A program made the translations under genes and the position numbers. Under the pieces are notes generated by a model. The model was not told where the DNA came from. It saw only the letters and a list, made by a program, of their open reading frames with translations, and made no database searches. From Monoplex corrugatus (lineage: Eukaryota; Mollusca; Gastropoda; Littorinimorpha; Ranellidae), in the NCBI GenBank assembly GCA_030674185.1, contig CM060307.1, positions 45,917,181-45,981,180 on the forward strand: DNA of 64,000 nt, in the 5' to 3' direction. This document shows positions 55,190 through 64,000 of this stretch, in pieces (within the stretch, counting starts at the first letter, position 1; each line of letters begins with the position of its first letter).

Positions 55190-57672
55190 GCGGGCGCTAG
55201 CTGAGTACATCCATAACTTCAGTCATCTGTCAAATTTGCTAACCATTACGCCTGAAGTTTACCTCCAGGTACCCAACCCTCCACCACAAGTTCATAGACA
55301 CCATTCAAGACCTTGGCCTGGAGCAGATGGTGACCTTTCCCACAAGAGGAGAAAACATCCTTGATCTGTTCCTTACCAATCATCCCTCACTAGTTCCTAG
55401 GGTTGAAAGCATGCCAGGACTCTCAGACCACGACATCCCATACATGGAATTCCAAATCCATCCAGTCCATCAAAAGCAGACCCGACGGCCTGTCCCACAG
55501 TACAACAAAGCTGACTGGCCAAACCTACGTTACGCTATCAAACAGTTGTCCAATGACATTACGTCAAAGTACAACGATAAAAGTGATCCAGAGGAAGTCT
55601 GGACAGAGCTGAAGGAAAAGCTCCACTCAGTTGTTGAGGCGCACATTCCAGTCACCACCCTCCGACCAAAGAACAGCAAGCCATGGGTAGATTACAATAC
55701 CAAGAAGCTGATCAGGAGGAGAGACAGACTCTATAAAAGATGGAAAAAGACTGGAGATGAAAAAATCCACCGCGAAGTCAGAGCCCTCAAACGCCAAGTT
55801 CAGCGAAGTCTACGAAGAGCCTACTGGTCCTACACAGAAAACTTGCTTACTGACAGCCAAGGAACGAAGCCTGGAACGAAGAAATCATTCTGGACATACA
55901 TCAAGTCCCAACGCACGGAAGCAGCCAGTGTCTCTCCATTGAAAGTAGCTGGCAAGCTGGTCACAGAAGCAAAGGATAAGGCAGAAGCACTGAACGAGCA
56001 GTTTCAGTCAGCATTCAGCAGCAAACTATCCTGCTCACCTGAAGAATTCAAAACTTGGACTGGCATGAGCCCAGAGCCTGAAGGACCCACATGTGACCAC
56101 ATCCACATCTCAGTAGCAGGAGTCAGAAAGCTGCTAAAAGGCCTAAACCCAAGCAAAGCCCCTGGACCAGACGGAATCACCCCCCGCCTCCTAAAGGAAA
56201 TTACGGAAGAAATTGCCCCAGCTTTGACGCTTCTCTTTCAGTCCTCCACCAATACAGGCATTGTCCCAAAGGACTGGAAAACGGCAAACGTCTCTCCAGT
56301 GTTCAAGAAGGGTGAACGATACAGGCCTGAAAACTATCGCCCCATCTCCCTCACGAGTGTCCCATGCAAAATCCTAGAGCACATCGTAGTAAGCACAATC
56401 ATGGGATTTGCAGAGGCAAACAACATCCTACGGGAGGAACAGCACGGTTTTCGGCGAGGCAGATCCTGCGAAAGTCAACTGTTGGGGCTTGCGGATGAAC
56501 TATCCTACAACATGGAGAAGGGGAAACAGTCAGACGTCATAGTGATGGATTTTTCAAAAGCCTTCGACAAGGTCTGTCACTCCCTTTTAATCCACAAGCT
56601 CCGACATTACGGGATCACTGGCCAGGTCCACGAGTGGATCAAGAACTTCCTGGCAAACCGACAGCAGGCGGTGGTTGTTGATGGAGCTTCTTCAAAGGCC
56701 GTTCCAGTAGAGTCAGGAGTCCCCCAGGGATCAGTCCTGGGCCCTGCCCTTTTTCTCCTCTACATGAACGACCTCCCTGAACAACTCTCCTCAACAGCAC
56801 GGCTCTTTGCAGATGACACTCTCTGCCACAAAACCATAACTTCCCCCCAAGACCAAAGGAAGCTACAAGATGACCTGGATCACATGGCGGATTGGGAAAC
56901 TAAATGGAGGATGTCTTTCCACCCTGACAAATGCAAAGTACCTGGGGGTCACCATCTCCCAAGACCTCAGCTGGGACTCCCACATCTCCAACATGACAAA
57001 CAGGGCAAACAAGACCTTAGGTTTTCTCAGGCGAAACCTGAGAGTGGGTTCTATCAACATCAAGGAAACAGCCTACAAAGCCCTGGTACGTCCCACCCTA
57101 GAATATGCCTCACCAGTCTGGGACCCTTACACTACTAAAAACATTGAAAACATCGAGAAGGTCCAACGCCGTGCAGCTCGATGGGTTGTGAACCGCCACC
57201 GTCACACTTCAAGTGTCGATTCCATGCTGACACATTTACAGTGGTCCACCCTAGCAGACAGAAGAAGAATAGCAAGGCTGACCACCTTCTTCAAATACCA
57301 TCGAGAAGACGTCAGCATCAACACCCCATTCAGGCCCACACCAAACACCCCAGCACGGTCGACAAGACAGTCACACAGGGAGACGTATCTCCTCCCTGCC
57401 TGTAAAACGAACTACAGGAAATATTCATTCTTCCCGAGGACTGTCAGGGACTGGAACAGTCTACCCCCCGAGGTTATCTTTTCAGCCTCGGTGGAGTGTT
57501 TCAAGTCCCGAATCTGACCAGCCAGCCCCCCTTCCCCCATCCTCTACCACCACCCCACCCCCAAAGCCAGTTCTACATACCAGTGTCCTAGCCAGCGGAA
57601 ATCCCCAGTTTCTATACGCATCAGAACCATCAAAATGATAATGGTGGATGTTTCAAGAAAGAAGAAGAAGAG
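55190..57672 (+). mobile_element. 5'-truncated non-LTR retrotransposon (Jockey/CR1-like), EN end plus RT
   Basis: An open frame from 55327 holds the end of an AP endonuclease domain (MPGLSDHDI) and a nearly full reverse transcriptase: KAPGPDGITPRLLKE, VSPVFKKGERYRPENYRPIS, VMDFSKAFDKVCH, GVPQGSVLGPALF and the catalytic FADDT (56806-56820). The frame then changes near 56930, and the thumb/C-terminal region (KYLGVTISQDLSWDSHI, RRAARWVVNRHRHTSSVDSM, RDWNSLPPEVI) runs to a stop at 57517. About 25-30 residues normally found between HPDKC and KYLGV are missing. The 3' tail ends in a GAAGAAGAAG run beside the F-box promoter. The copy is dead but fairly young. Confidence 0.9.
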
Positions 57673-57702
57673 AAGATCGCCACTCGTCTGAAGTTTTAGA
57701 AA

Positions 57703-57710
57703 TGACGTCA
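57703..57710. promoter_or_regulatory. Perfect CRE palindrome upstream of the F-box gene
   Basis: TGACGTCA lies 105 bp before the ATG, followed by a half-site (ACGTCA) at 57722-57727. This arrangement is typical of CREB/ATF-driven promoters; human testis-expressed genes often use it. It begins about 30 bp after the purine-rich tail of the upstream LINE. Function is inferred. Confidence 0.5.
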
Positions 57711-57814
57711 TTTCGATCACACGTCATACACGAAACGTAATCAGGCATATTGCGTGGTGTGGAGGAGCATAGGCCTATGCCGTCATCGTGTGTTCAACGA
57801 AGCTGCATTGAGGC

Positions 57815-58885
57815 ATGTCGGAGCGTGCAGCATCCCGCCGCTGGGGTCTTGGCCTGGCCCAGTGGTCTTTGATGCCCCCTGAGTTGATGTGTCGTGTCTT
57901 CCGGCACCTGCCCGACAAGGACCGCTGCCATGCTCGTCTGGTCTGTAAGAGCTGGGACAAGGTATTCCACATGCCGCAGCTGTGGAGGGAGAGGTGTTTC
58001 AGGTTCCGCGGCTTTGATGAAATGGAAGGGTGTCGCGCCGCTCTCTACATGGAAAGTCTGGGCCAACACCTGCGACAGATGGAGATAGAGATCGGCATGC
58101 CCGTCGTCCAGAATGCCAGAATCATTTCCCTGTCTGTGGAAACCTTCCTCAAAGCCAAAGCGCGCGGTATGAGGCTGAAAGCCTTCACGTGCTCGGGACT
58201 GGAGTTTTTCCAGACTCCGCTCTATCGCATTGCCCGCCACCGGGTGAGGATGGTGCGTGCTTTGTGCTCCTTCCTCAGACACCAGAAGTGGCTGGAGAGG
58301 GTGAACCTGGCATGCAGCCAGATGGGGCGGGAGGACGGAGCCAGAGTGCTGAAGGCGCTGACTTTTCACTGCCGGTCCCGACCCAAAAAACCAACACCAG
58401 CTGTCTGCAGAGCATGGAGCTGGGCGATTTCTTCATGGACGACGTGAACGTGGTGGAGTTCCCCACCTTCCCCGAAGAGATGGAGAAGTTTGTTGCTCTG
58501 CACCACCTGGGTCTCAACTTCACCTACCTCAGTGACGCTGTGCTGCTGCGCATTACGCAGTCCAGCAGGACGTTGGAAAGCCTGGCGCTGTCCATGGACG
58601 GCTCTCAGCTCATCCTGATGGCTCACATGGCCGACAACAATCTTATGGTCACCACGGCTGGCTGGCGCGCCGCCTCCTACAACTGTCCACGGCTGCGGGT
58701 CCTGGTGGACATGAGAGGGCGCTTCCGACTGATCGACTTCCAACGACTGCTGCTGCCTGGCATGCCTCTGGGTGCTCTCAGCATCACCTGTCTTGTCGCC
58801 TCGCTCTTCTTTGGGTCAGATGACATGCTGACCCACGTCTCCCACTTGATGGACTACCTCACACAACATTACTCTCGCACCTTAA
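57815..58885 (+). CDS. FBXO39-like exon 1, with a one-base shift
   Basis: Reading starts at ATG 57815 and runs through the F-box to [15 protein letters not shown]. It continues in the -1 frame as [20 protein letters not shown] to HYSRTL. Both halves are conserved with FBXO39-type proteins and adjoin at the A6 run 58385-58390. The simplest explanation is a missing A. Without it, frame 1 ends at a stop shortly after 58447. Confidence 0.85.
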
Positions 58886-59538
58886 GTAAGAACAAGTCGC
58901 CCCTGCTTTTTTTCACGCTTGTGTGCGTGTGTGTGTACGTGTGTGTGTGTATGTGTGTGTGTGTGCGTGTTTGTGTGTGTGTTTGTGTGTGTGTTGTGTG
59001 TATGAGAGAGTGTGTGTATGTGTATGTGTGTGTATATGTGTGTGTGTATGTTTATGTGTGCGCGCATGTGTGTACGTGTGTGTGTGCGTGTGTATGTGTG
59101 TGTGTGGAGGGGGGAGGCGCGTGTGTGAGTTTGTGTATGTGTGTATATGTGTGTGTGTGTATGTGTGCGTGTGTGTGTGTGTATGCATGTATGTGTGTAT
59201 CACTGTACGTATGTGTGTATATGTGTGTGGGTGCGTGCACGTGCTCGCGCGCGCGCGCGTGTGTATGTGTGTGTGTGTGCGTGTGTACATGTAAGTGGCG
59301 TACTTGTGTAGATCTCTGGTATGTTTATACACAACAATTATGCATGACCCAAAGCTCAGCAGGACACCTTCACTAAAAACAACATCTATGAAGTCCCTGT
59401 TGGTGTGTCGACAGAGCTCTTGTCTTTCAGTTTGACTGCACGTGTTTGAGCCTGGCTGGATAAATAATGTGTGTGCAGCCTGATTCCAGTCTGACCTTTC
59501 AACGGTTCCCCACTTCACCTGTCGGCGTCACACACACA

Positions 59539-59607
<69 letters not shown>

Positions 59608-60792
59608 ACACAAAGACACACACAGATGCGCACGCGCACACCCACACACATATTCTCACCTGTCTCACCTATCGACACCATGCGGTTCAGTGTTGGCCGC
59701 TGCACACTGTGACACAGCCACTCTCCTCCAAATGGCTCTGTCTTGACTTTTGTGGACAACTTATTGAATATTCAGGCCACTGATGCTGGTTATGTTCCCG
59801 ATGTATGAGACTGGAGGTCTGCCTTTCTTTCCTTTCTGCCACTGTTTTTCCTTGAAAGATGGTTGCCATGAGGTCCGTGTTCTTGCTACATGACATGTGG
59901 CCAATGTATTTTAGTCTTCTCTTGTTGATGTCTGCTAGTAGTTTTCTGGTGGTATCAAGTTCTTCCAGGACACTTTCATTAGTTCTTCAATTTGTCTATT
60001 GACACGTAGTAGTCTCCGATAAAACCACATCTCTGCTGCCTCAGTTCTTTTGCAATCAATTTTTCTCAGAGTCCAGGCTTCGCAGCCATAAATCATGACG
60101 GGCCAGATCAAACATTTTAAAAGTCTAACTTTCAGGCTATTTGGTATGCCTCTGTCTTTCCAGATGTTGTTGAATTGGACAATTTTTTGCTTTGTCATTC
60201 CAATACTGATTTTGATGTCTTTGGAGCAGATTCCATCACCAGTTTTTACAGAGCCAAGATATTTGAAATCCTTAACAATTTCTACAGGAACTTTGTTAAC
60301 CAAGGTGTCATAAAGGAGCTTTGTTAATTAAGATGTCATGATTGTTTTCTTTTAAGGGTTAGGGAAGATAAAACTGTAAGGGTGAGGAGATGCTGGCCCC
60401 TAGAAAAGCTGAGGTCTGCTGCCTTATTCCTCTATGACCTCAAGTTAGGGGTCAAACCTTTACCTTTGTCACATACCATAGACAAGTGTAGTTACATATT
60501 GTACATGCCCGAATACAGACTTGAATGTCGTATCATGTTGACCTTTACCACAGAATGTGTAGTTACATATTGTACATGACAGAATACAGACTTGAATATC
60601 GTATCATGTTTTATCATCACGATGCAGACGCCTTTCACCTGGGCTGGTTCGACACGGCGGCCATGTGGACAGACCGGGAGGCGGTGTTGGCGTTTGTGCG
60701 TGACTGTCCTTGCCTTCACTACTTATCTCTGGCCATGACTGTCCCTATGGACACCGTGCTACACATCGCTGCTGCCTCCAAACGATCCTCCG
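57815..60792 (+). CDS. FBXO39: FBXO39-like F-box protein, two 5' coding exons (3' end not found)
   Basis: F-box proteins of this type are substrate receptors of SCF (Skp1-Cul1) ubiquitin ligases. Exon 1 is 57815-58885 (donor AA/GTAAGA) and exon 2 is 60628-60792 (acceptor ATGCAG, donor G/GTCAGT). The start ATG opens [13 protein letters not shown]. The F-box follows at about residues 17-60 ([20 protein letters not shown]...LVCKSWDKV...LWRERCF). The remainder resembles the leucine-rich-like C-terminal half of FBXO39, with matching blocks ([45 protein letters not shown]). About 412 codons are accounted for against 442 in human FBXO39, so only a short end is missing. The frame changes at the A6 run 58385-58390, where one base appears lost. 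Assignment to FBXO39 rather than a sister F-box gene is by remembered similarity. Confidence 0.85.
58915..59295. repeat. (GT)n microsatellite in the F-box intron
   Basis: About 380 bp of irregular GTGTGT with TATG and GCGC interruptions, beginning about 30 bp after the exon 1 donor. Confidence 0.92.
59528..59645. repeat. (CA)n microsatellite
   Basis: ACACAC of about 75 bp plus imperfect flanks, at the 3' end of the reversed RTE fragment. Confidence 0.92.
59650..60303 (-). mobile_element. RTE-like LINE 3' fragment
   Basis: The minus strand encodes [40 protein letters not shown] and [19 protein letters not shown], then in a shifted frame [16 protein letters not shown]. These are the C-terminal RTE reverse transcriptase blocks (YGCE-x-WT, RR-x-LR). 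It lies in the F-box intron opposite to the gene. Confidence 0.8.
60487..60612. repeat. ~73-bp tandem duplication before F-box exon 2
   Basis: GTGTAGTTACATATTGTACA and GAATACAGACTTGAATATCG (GTCG in the first copy) occur twice, ending about 15 bp from the exon 2 acceptor. Confidence 0.75.
60628..60792 (+). CDS. FBXO39-like exon 2
   Basis: AC completes an Asn codon begun by the last A of exon 1. The exon then reads [40 protein letters not shown], and ends ...AAASKRSS(G). It ends with one base of a codon before GTCAGT, so at least one more coding exon is expected downstream. I could not recognise it up to 64000. Confidence 0.75.
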
Positions 60793-61139
60793 GTCAGTTC
60801 TTCTGTGTTTTCCAACTTAGTCTCCCATGTCTCTGGGGTTGTTGTTTGACGGTAACCCTTTGCTGTACTTTCCTTCCCCACCCAACCAATCATCATCATC
60901 ATGTGCCCTGCCGCATGGCGTTGGCGATCATGGCCCTCCATATGTATCTATCCCTTGTCGCTGCATGCACATCTTCCACCCTCTCTGCCTCCTGTTGTGA
61001 CCAAGTGCTCTAATTCCCCTTTCCTCATAAAATATATGTTGTTTGTCTTTTCCTAATCTTCCTTATCAATGATCTTCTTATGTCTGCCTCTATCAAGACT
61101 GTCCCGCCCGTTTGTTTTCTTTGCTGTCCATGGAACTCT

Positions 61140-61200
61140 CAACAGTCTTCTTAGAAACCACATCTCTGCTGCCTCAGTCCATCCTCCCCAAAATCCCACC
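61140..61200 (-). mobile_element. Small RTE fragment
   Basis: AAACCACATCTCTGCTGCCTCAGT is identical to 60024-60047 within the larger RTE fragment, so a short piece of that family lies here. Confidence 0.4.
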
Positions 61201-61317
61201 ACGCCACTTTATCGTATCTCTCACATCTCAGTGATTCTTGAGCGTCCGTACAACCTCTCTGGCAACGTCTTTGCTGGTCTTTCTTTTCTCTTTTGTTTCC
61301 TTTATATTGGTTGGTTT

Positions 61318-61440
61318 GCTTGTCTGTCTGCCTGTCTGTCTGTCTGTCTGTCTGTTTGACAAAATCTTTGCTGTTCTTTCTTTTCTCTTTTGTTTCCTTT
61401 AGATTGGTTGGTTTGCTTGTCTGTCTGTCTGTCTGTTTAT
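61318..61440. repeat. (CTGT)n tracts and a duplicated flank
   Basis: CTGTCTGTCTGTCTGTCTGT tracts follow two copies of TTTCTTTTCTCTTTTGTTTC at 61283 and 61378. Confidence 0.85.
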
Positions 61441-61475
61441 TTTCTCCTTCCTTAAAAAAACAACAACAACAATCA

Positions 61476-62215
61476 CTGTTAGCTCTTTCTGTTATAACTG
61501 TGGACAATTATACAATCTTTGTCCGTTAGCTCTTTCTGTTATAACTGTGGACAATTATACAATCTTTGTCCGTTAGCTCTTTCTGTTATAACTATGGACA
61601 ATTATACAATCTTTGTCCGTTAGCTCTTTCTGTTATAACTGTGGACAATATACAATCTTTGTCCATTAGCTCTTTCTGTTATAACTGTGGACAATTATAC
61701 AATCTTTGTCCGTTAGCTCTTTCTGTTATAACTGTGGACAATTATACAATCTTTGTCCGTTAGCTCTTTCTTGTATAACTGTGGACAATTATACAATCTT
61801 TGTCCATTAGCTCTTTCTGTTATAACTGTGGACAATCATACAATCTTTGTCCGTTAGCTCTTTCTTTTATAACTGTGGACAATTATACAATCTTTGTCTG
61901 TTAGCTCTTTCTGTTATAACTGTGGACAATTATACAATCTTTGTCCGTTAGCTCTTTCTGTTATAACTGTGGACAATTATACAATCTTTGTCTGTTAGCT
62001 CTTTCTGTTATAACTGTGGACAATTATACAATCTTTGTCCGTTAGCTCTTTCTGTTATAACTATGGACAATCATACAATCTTTGTCCGTTAGCTCTTTCT
62101 GTTATAACTGTGGACAATATACAATCTTTGTCCGTTAGCTCTTTCTGTTATAACTGTGGACAATTATACAATCTTTGTCTGTTAGCTCTTTCTTTTATAA
62201 ATGAGGACGATCATA
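61476..62215. repeat. 47-bp minisatellite
   Basis: About sixteen very similar units of GTTAGCTCTTTCTGTTATAA plus CTGTGGACAATTATACAATC and TTTGTCC. High identity shows recent homogenisation. Some units lose one base (ATATACAATC). Confidence 0.92.
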
Positions 62216-62400
62216 CAATCTGTGAAGGCTTGATTAGCCTTTTCCTTCTGCCATATAGACAGGCGCTGGTTTGTCGGCTTCTCCAGGAACACTTTGTTCC
62301 CATCTCTGTAGACATCTGCAGGAGTACCCACAGCTCCCGGTGCCTTTCTAGGCGTGGTTTGCTTCAGGGCTTTCATGATCTTGGCACAGGAGAGTGAGTC
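62216..62400 (-). pseudogene. LINE reverse transcriptase fragment
   Basis: The minus strand reads AKIMKALKQTTPRKAPGAVG, TPADVYRDGNKVFLEKPTNQ and ending DCMIVLIYKRKS. This is the KAPG-x-DGIPAE...(D)C-x-IV-x-(L)YKRKG block of LINE reverse transcriptases. Confidence 0.7.
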
Positions 62401-62426
62401 TGCCAGAGATTGCATCACTGACAGTT

Positions 62427-62635
62427 ATCCCTTTGACTCCAACACCCTATCCACCAAATGCACAAAAAAAAAAAAAAAAAAAAAAGGTTAACCCATTGAC
62501 TCCCTCACCTTATCCTTCCTCAGAAAGCTGGTGGATAGGGTGATGGAGTCAAAGGGTTAAGTTTTAGCTTTGCTAGCATGATTGACAATGCAGGATGCTG
62601 GTGAACTGTGTGCGGGAGTCAAAGGATTAAGTACA
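62427..62635. mobile_element. TTAA fold-back MITE with internal poly-A
   Basis: Short arm CCCTTTGACTCCAACACCCT followed by an A run of about 24, a partial inner palindrome, the long arm (TTTGCTAGCATGATTGACAA) and the end GGAGTCAAAGGATTAA. Confidence 0.7.
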
Positions 62636-63109
62636 GCATTGAGGTCATCAGGTGTTGTTGACAACCTGCTCAGCAACATGTTGAAATGTTGTTGGAAGTG
62701 GAGGATGTTCAAAACCATACTTTTGCTGTCCTGTGGTGATATTTCTGATTCCTGTGAAAATGCTTTTCACACACCTTCCTCAAAAAGCACTGATTTTAGG
62801 CAGTGTTTTGGTTCGTGTGACCTTGACCCCTTACGGTCTAAACTTTGAAAAAAATTAGGATCATCGCACTTAGGGAGTTTTCCTTTGTGCTGACCTTTTT
62901 ATTCCATTTTCTACGCTACCTTAATGGCCACAGAAGCTGGCACAGGTTTTATATAATGCAATGATGATGATGACGACGAGGATGATATTCATGCTATGGA
63001 ATTCCGTGCAGGATTGAGACTACGTGACATGGCTGTACTCTACGCTTACTGTCAGAATATCAGCTGGCGTCAACCAGGCCCGAGAGATAACAGACACCTG
63101 CAGTGTTAG
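62636..63109. other. Unassigned 3' region of the window
   Basis: No element or exon recognised. The missing 3' exon of the F-box gene was looked for here without success. Confidence 0.4.
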
Positions 63110-63205
63110 TCAGGTGATTTGAGCGACACTCTCAATGAAGCATCCGAGAATTGGATGAGACTCGACTGCATGGTCCCAGTCTTCCCAGTGAGCCCATAGT
63201 GTTCG
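63110..63205 (-). mobile_element. SINE body fragment, reverse orientation
   Basis: The reverse complement reads CTATGGGCTCACTGGGAAGA and GTCGCTCAAATCACCTGAC, matching the 3' body of the SINE at 5770-5880. The tRNA-like head is absent. Confidence 0.65.
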
Positions 63206-63558
63206 TCTGTGCACGCGCGCGTGTGTGCTCGTGTGTGTTTGTGTGTTTATGCGAGTGTGTACGCGCGCGTGCATGTATACGTGTGTACATGGGTATATGT
63301 GTGTGTTTCCACAGAACCTTTGCATGTGTACGTGGCCGGATTTGAACGTACGATGGGGTCGGGCGCAGTGCAAGCTAAGCTGTCGACCGTTGGGTCCAAG
63401 TGTGTCGTCCATATGGGCAGACCCGTCACGCCCCCGTAACTGTGCTACTTGTTGTTATCGTACTGACCCAGAACACCGAACGCTTCACTCTCTCTCACCA
63501 TTGTCTAGTGGACATTGGGTTGGGGTTGGGGTTCGGATCTGTTACTGTTCCTTTTTGT

Positions 63559-63735
63559 TTAACTCTTTGACTCCCCCGCACCCTGTCCACCAGCATCTTG
63601 CATCGTCAACCATGCTAGCGAAGCAAAAAAAAAACTTAACCTTTTGACTCCCTCATCCTATCGATAGGGTGAGGGAGTCAAAAGGGTTAAGTTTTTGCAG
63701 TTGATGGATAGGGTGCAGGAGTCAAAGGGTTAAAG
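63559..63735. mobile_element. TTAA fold-back MITE
   Basis: TTTAACTCTTTGACTCCCC, long arm with CATGCTAGCGAAGC, shortened inner palindrome (CCTATCGATAGG centre), short arm, and end GGAGTCAAAGGGTTAA. Confidence 0.72.
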
Positions 63736-63754
63736 CGCAACCGACTGCGTAGAA

Positions 63755-63850
63755 CCATAAGTATCAGGGCTGTAACTGTTTCAGAACATACACAGCATTT
63801 CAAGAGGAAGAAGAAAAAAAAAAGGAAAAGAATATTAAGTACACATATGG
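63755..63850. repeat. Dispersed repeat family A, 5' fragment
   Basis: TATCAGGGCTGTAACTGTTT...CAAGAGGAAGAAG...AGTACACATATGGG matches the first 100 bp of the other two copies. Confidence 0.55.
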
Positions 63851-64000
63851 GTTCGGGTCTGCTAATGAAACGATTCATTCACTTCAGCACACACGTACAC
63901 AGGTACGCTATTCCACAGTTCTGAGTGTGGAGTTTGTTCAAAAGGGATTCGTCGCTTTCGGACATATTCATATGCGCTGCACCCAAATCTGCCAGCAGTT

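Noticed and set aside
58923..59518. Open frames rich in Cys-Val or Thr-His
   Set aside because: They are translations of GT/CA microsatellite DNA, as are similar frames at 996, 22407, 44331, 47319, 48479 and 49042.
61476..62215. Regular 47-bp spacing resembling a CRISPR array
   Set aside because: Units are repeated whole with no unique spacers, and the DNA is eukaryotic with introns. It is a minisatellite.

Overview
The window looks like metazoan nuclear DNA, most likely from a lophotrochozoan such as a gastropod mollusc. The organism call is inferred from the AT-rich, intron-heavy, minisatellite- and microsatellite-rich sequence, the mix of retroelements (Jockey/CR1-like, RTE-like and I-like LINEs, a tRNA-type SINE, a Penelope-like fold-back) and the two animal gene families present. 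No taxon-specific marker was found.

Main gene (minus strand, 51450 down to 8322). One complete ADAM metalloprotease-disintegrin gene of the ADAM9/12/19 type could be assembled by hand into 21 coding exons. All use GT-AG junctions with matching phases. They encode, in order, a signal peptide, a prodomain with cysteine switch and furin site, a zinc protease (HEMGHNFGMEHD), a disintegrin domain with an ECD loop, a cysteine-rich (ACR) domain, an EGF module, one transmembrane helix, and a cytoplasmic tail of about 880 residues made by one 2.6-kb exon. The tail has SH3 and WW ligands and about ten 19-residue repeats. Exon lengths sum to 4861 nt. That is 1619 codons plus stop with one surplus base, and the surplus base maps to a T run in exon 5.

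Second gene (plus strand, from 57815). An FBXO39-like F-box gene lies head-to-head with the ADAM gene about 6.4 kb away. Two coding exons are visible; the 3' end is not found in the window. It has a one-base shift at an A6 run and a perfect CRE (TGACGTCA) 105 bp upstream of its ATG.

Layout. 1-8321: intergenic repeats (38-bp and 65-bp arrays, a LINE insertion, TTAA fold-back MITEs, a SINE). 8322-51450: ADAM gene, whose introns carry many minisatellites, MITEs, a mariner remnant, RTE pieces and an unexplained candidate nested exon. 51451-57814: ADAM 5' region, an RNase H relic, a fold-back retroelement with a 13-bp target-site duplication, and a 5'-truncated LINE ending beside the F-box promoter. 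57815-60792: F-box exons with a long GT microsatellite and an RTE fragment in the intron. 60793-64000: LINE scraps, a 47-bp array, MITEs and a reversed SINE.

Most notable: two minisatellites that have copied a splice site of the ADAM gene (the exon 6 donor and the exon 10 acceptor); a nested palindromic TTAA MITE family that has also seeded a 66-bp satellite with a 330-bp higher-order repeat; and the fold-back element with a degenerate hammerhead-like motif. No CRISPR array or rRNA gene was seen. The only tRNA-like sequence belongs to a SINE.
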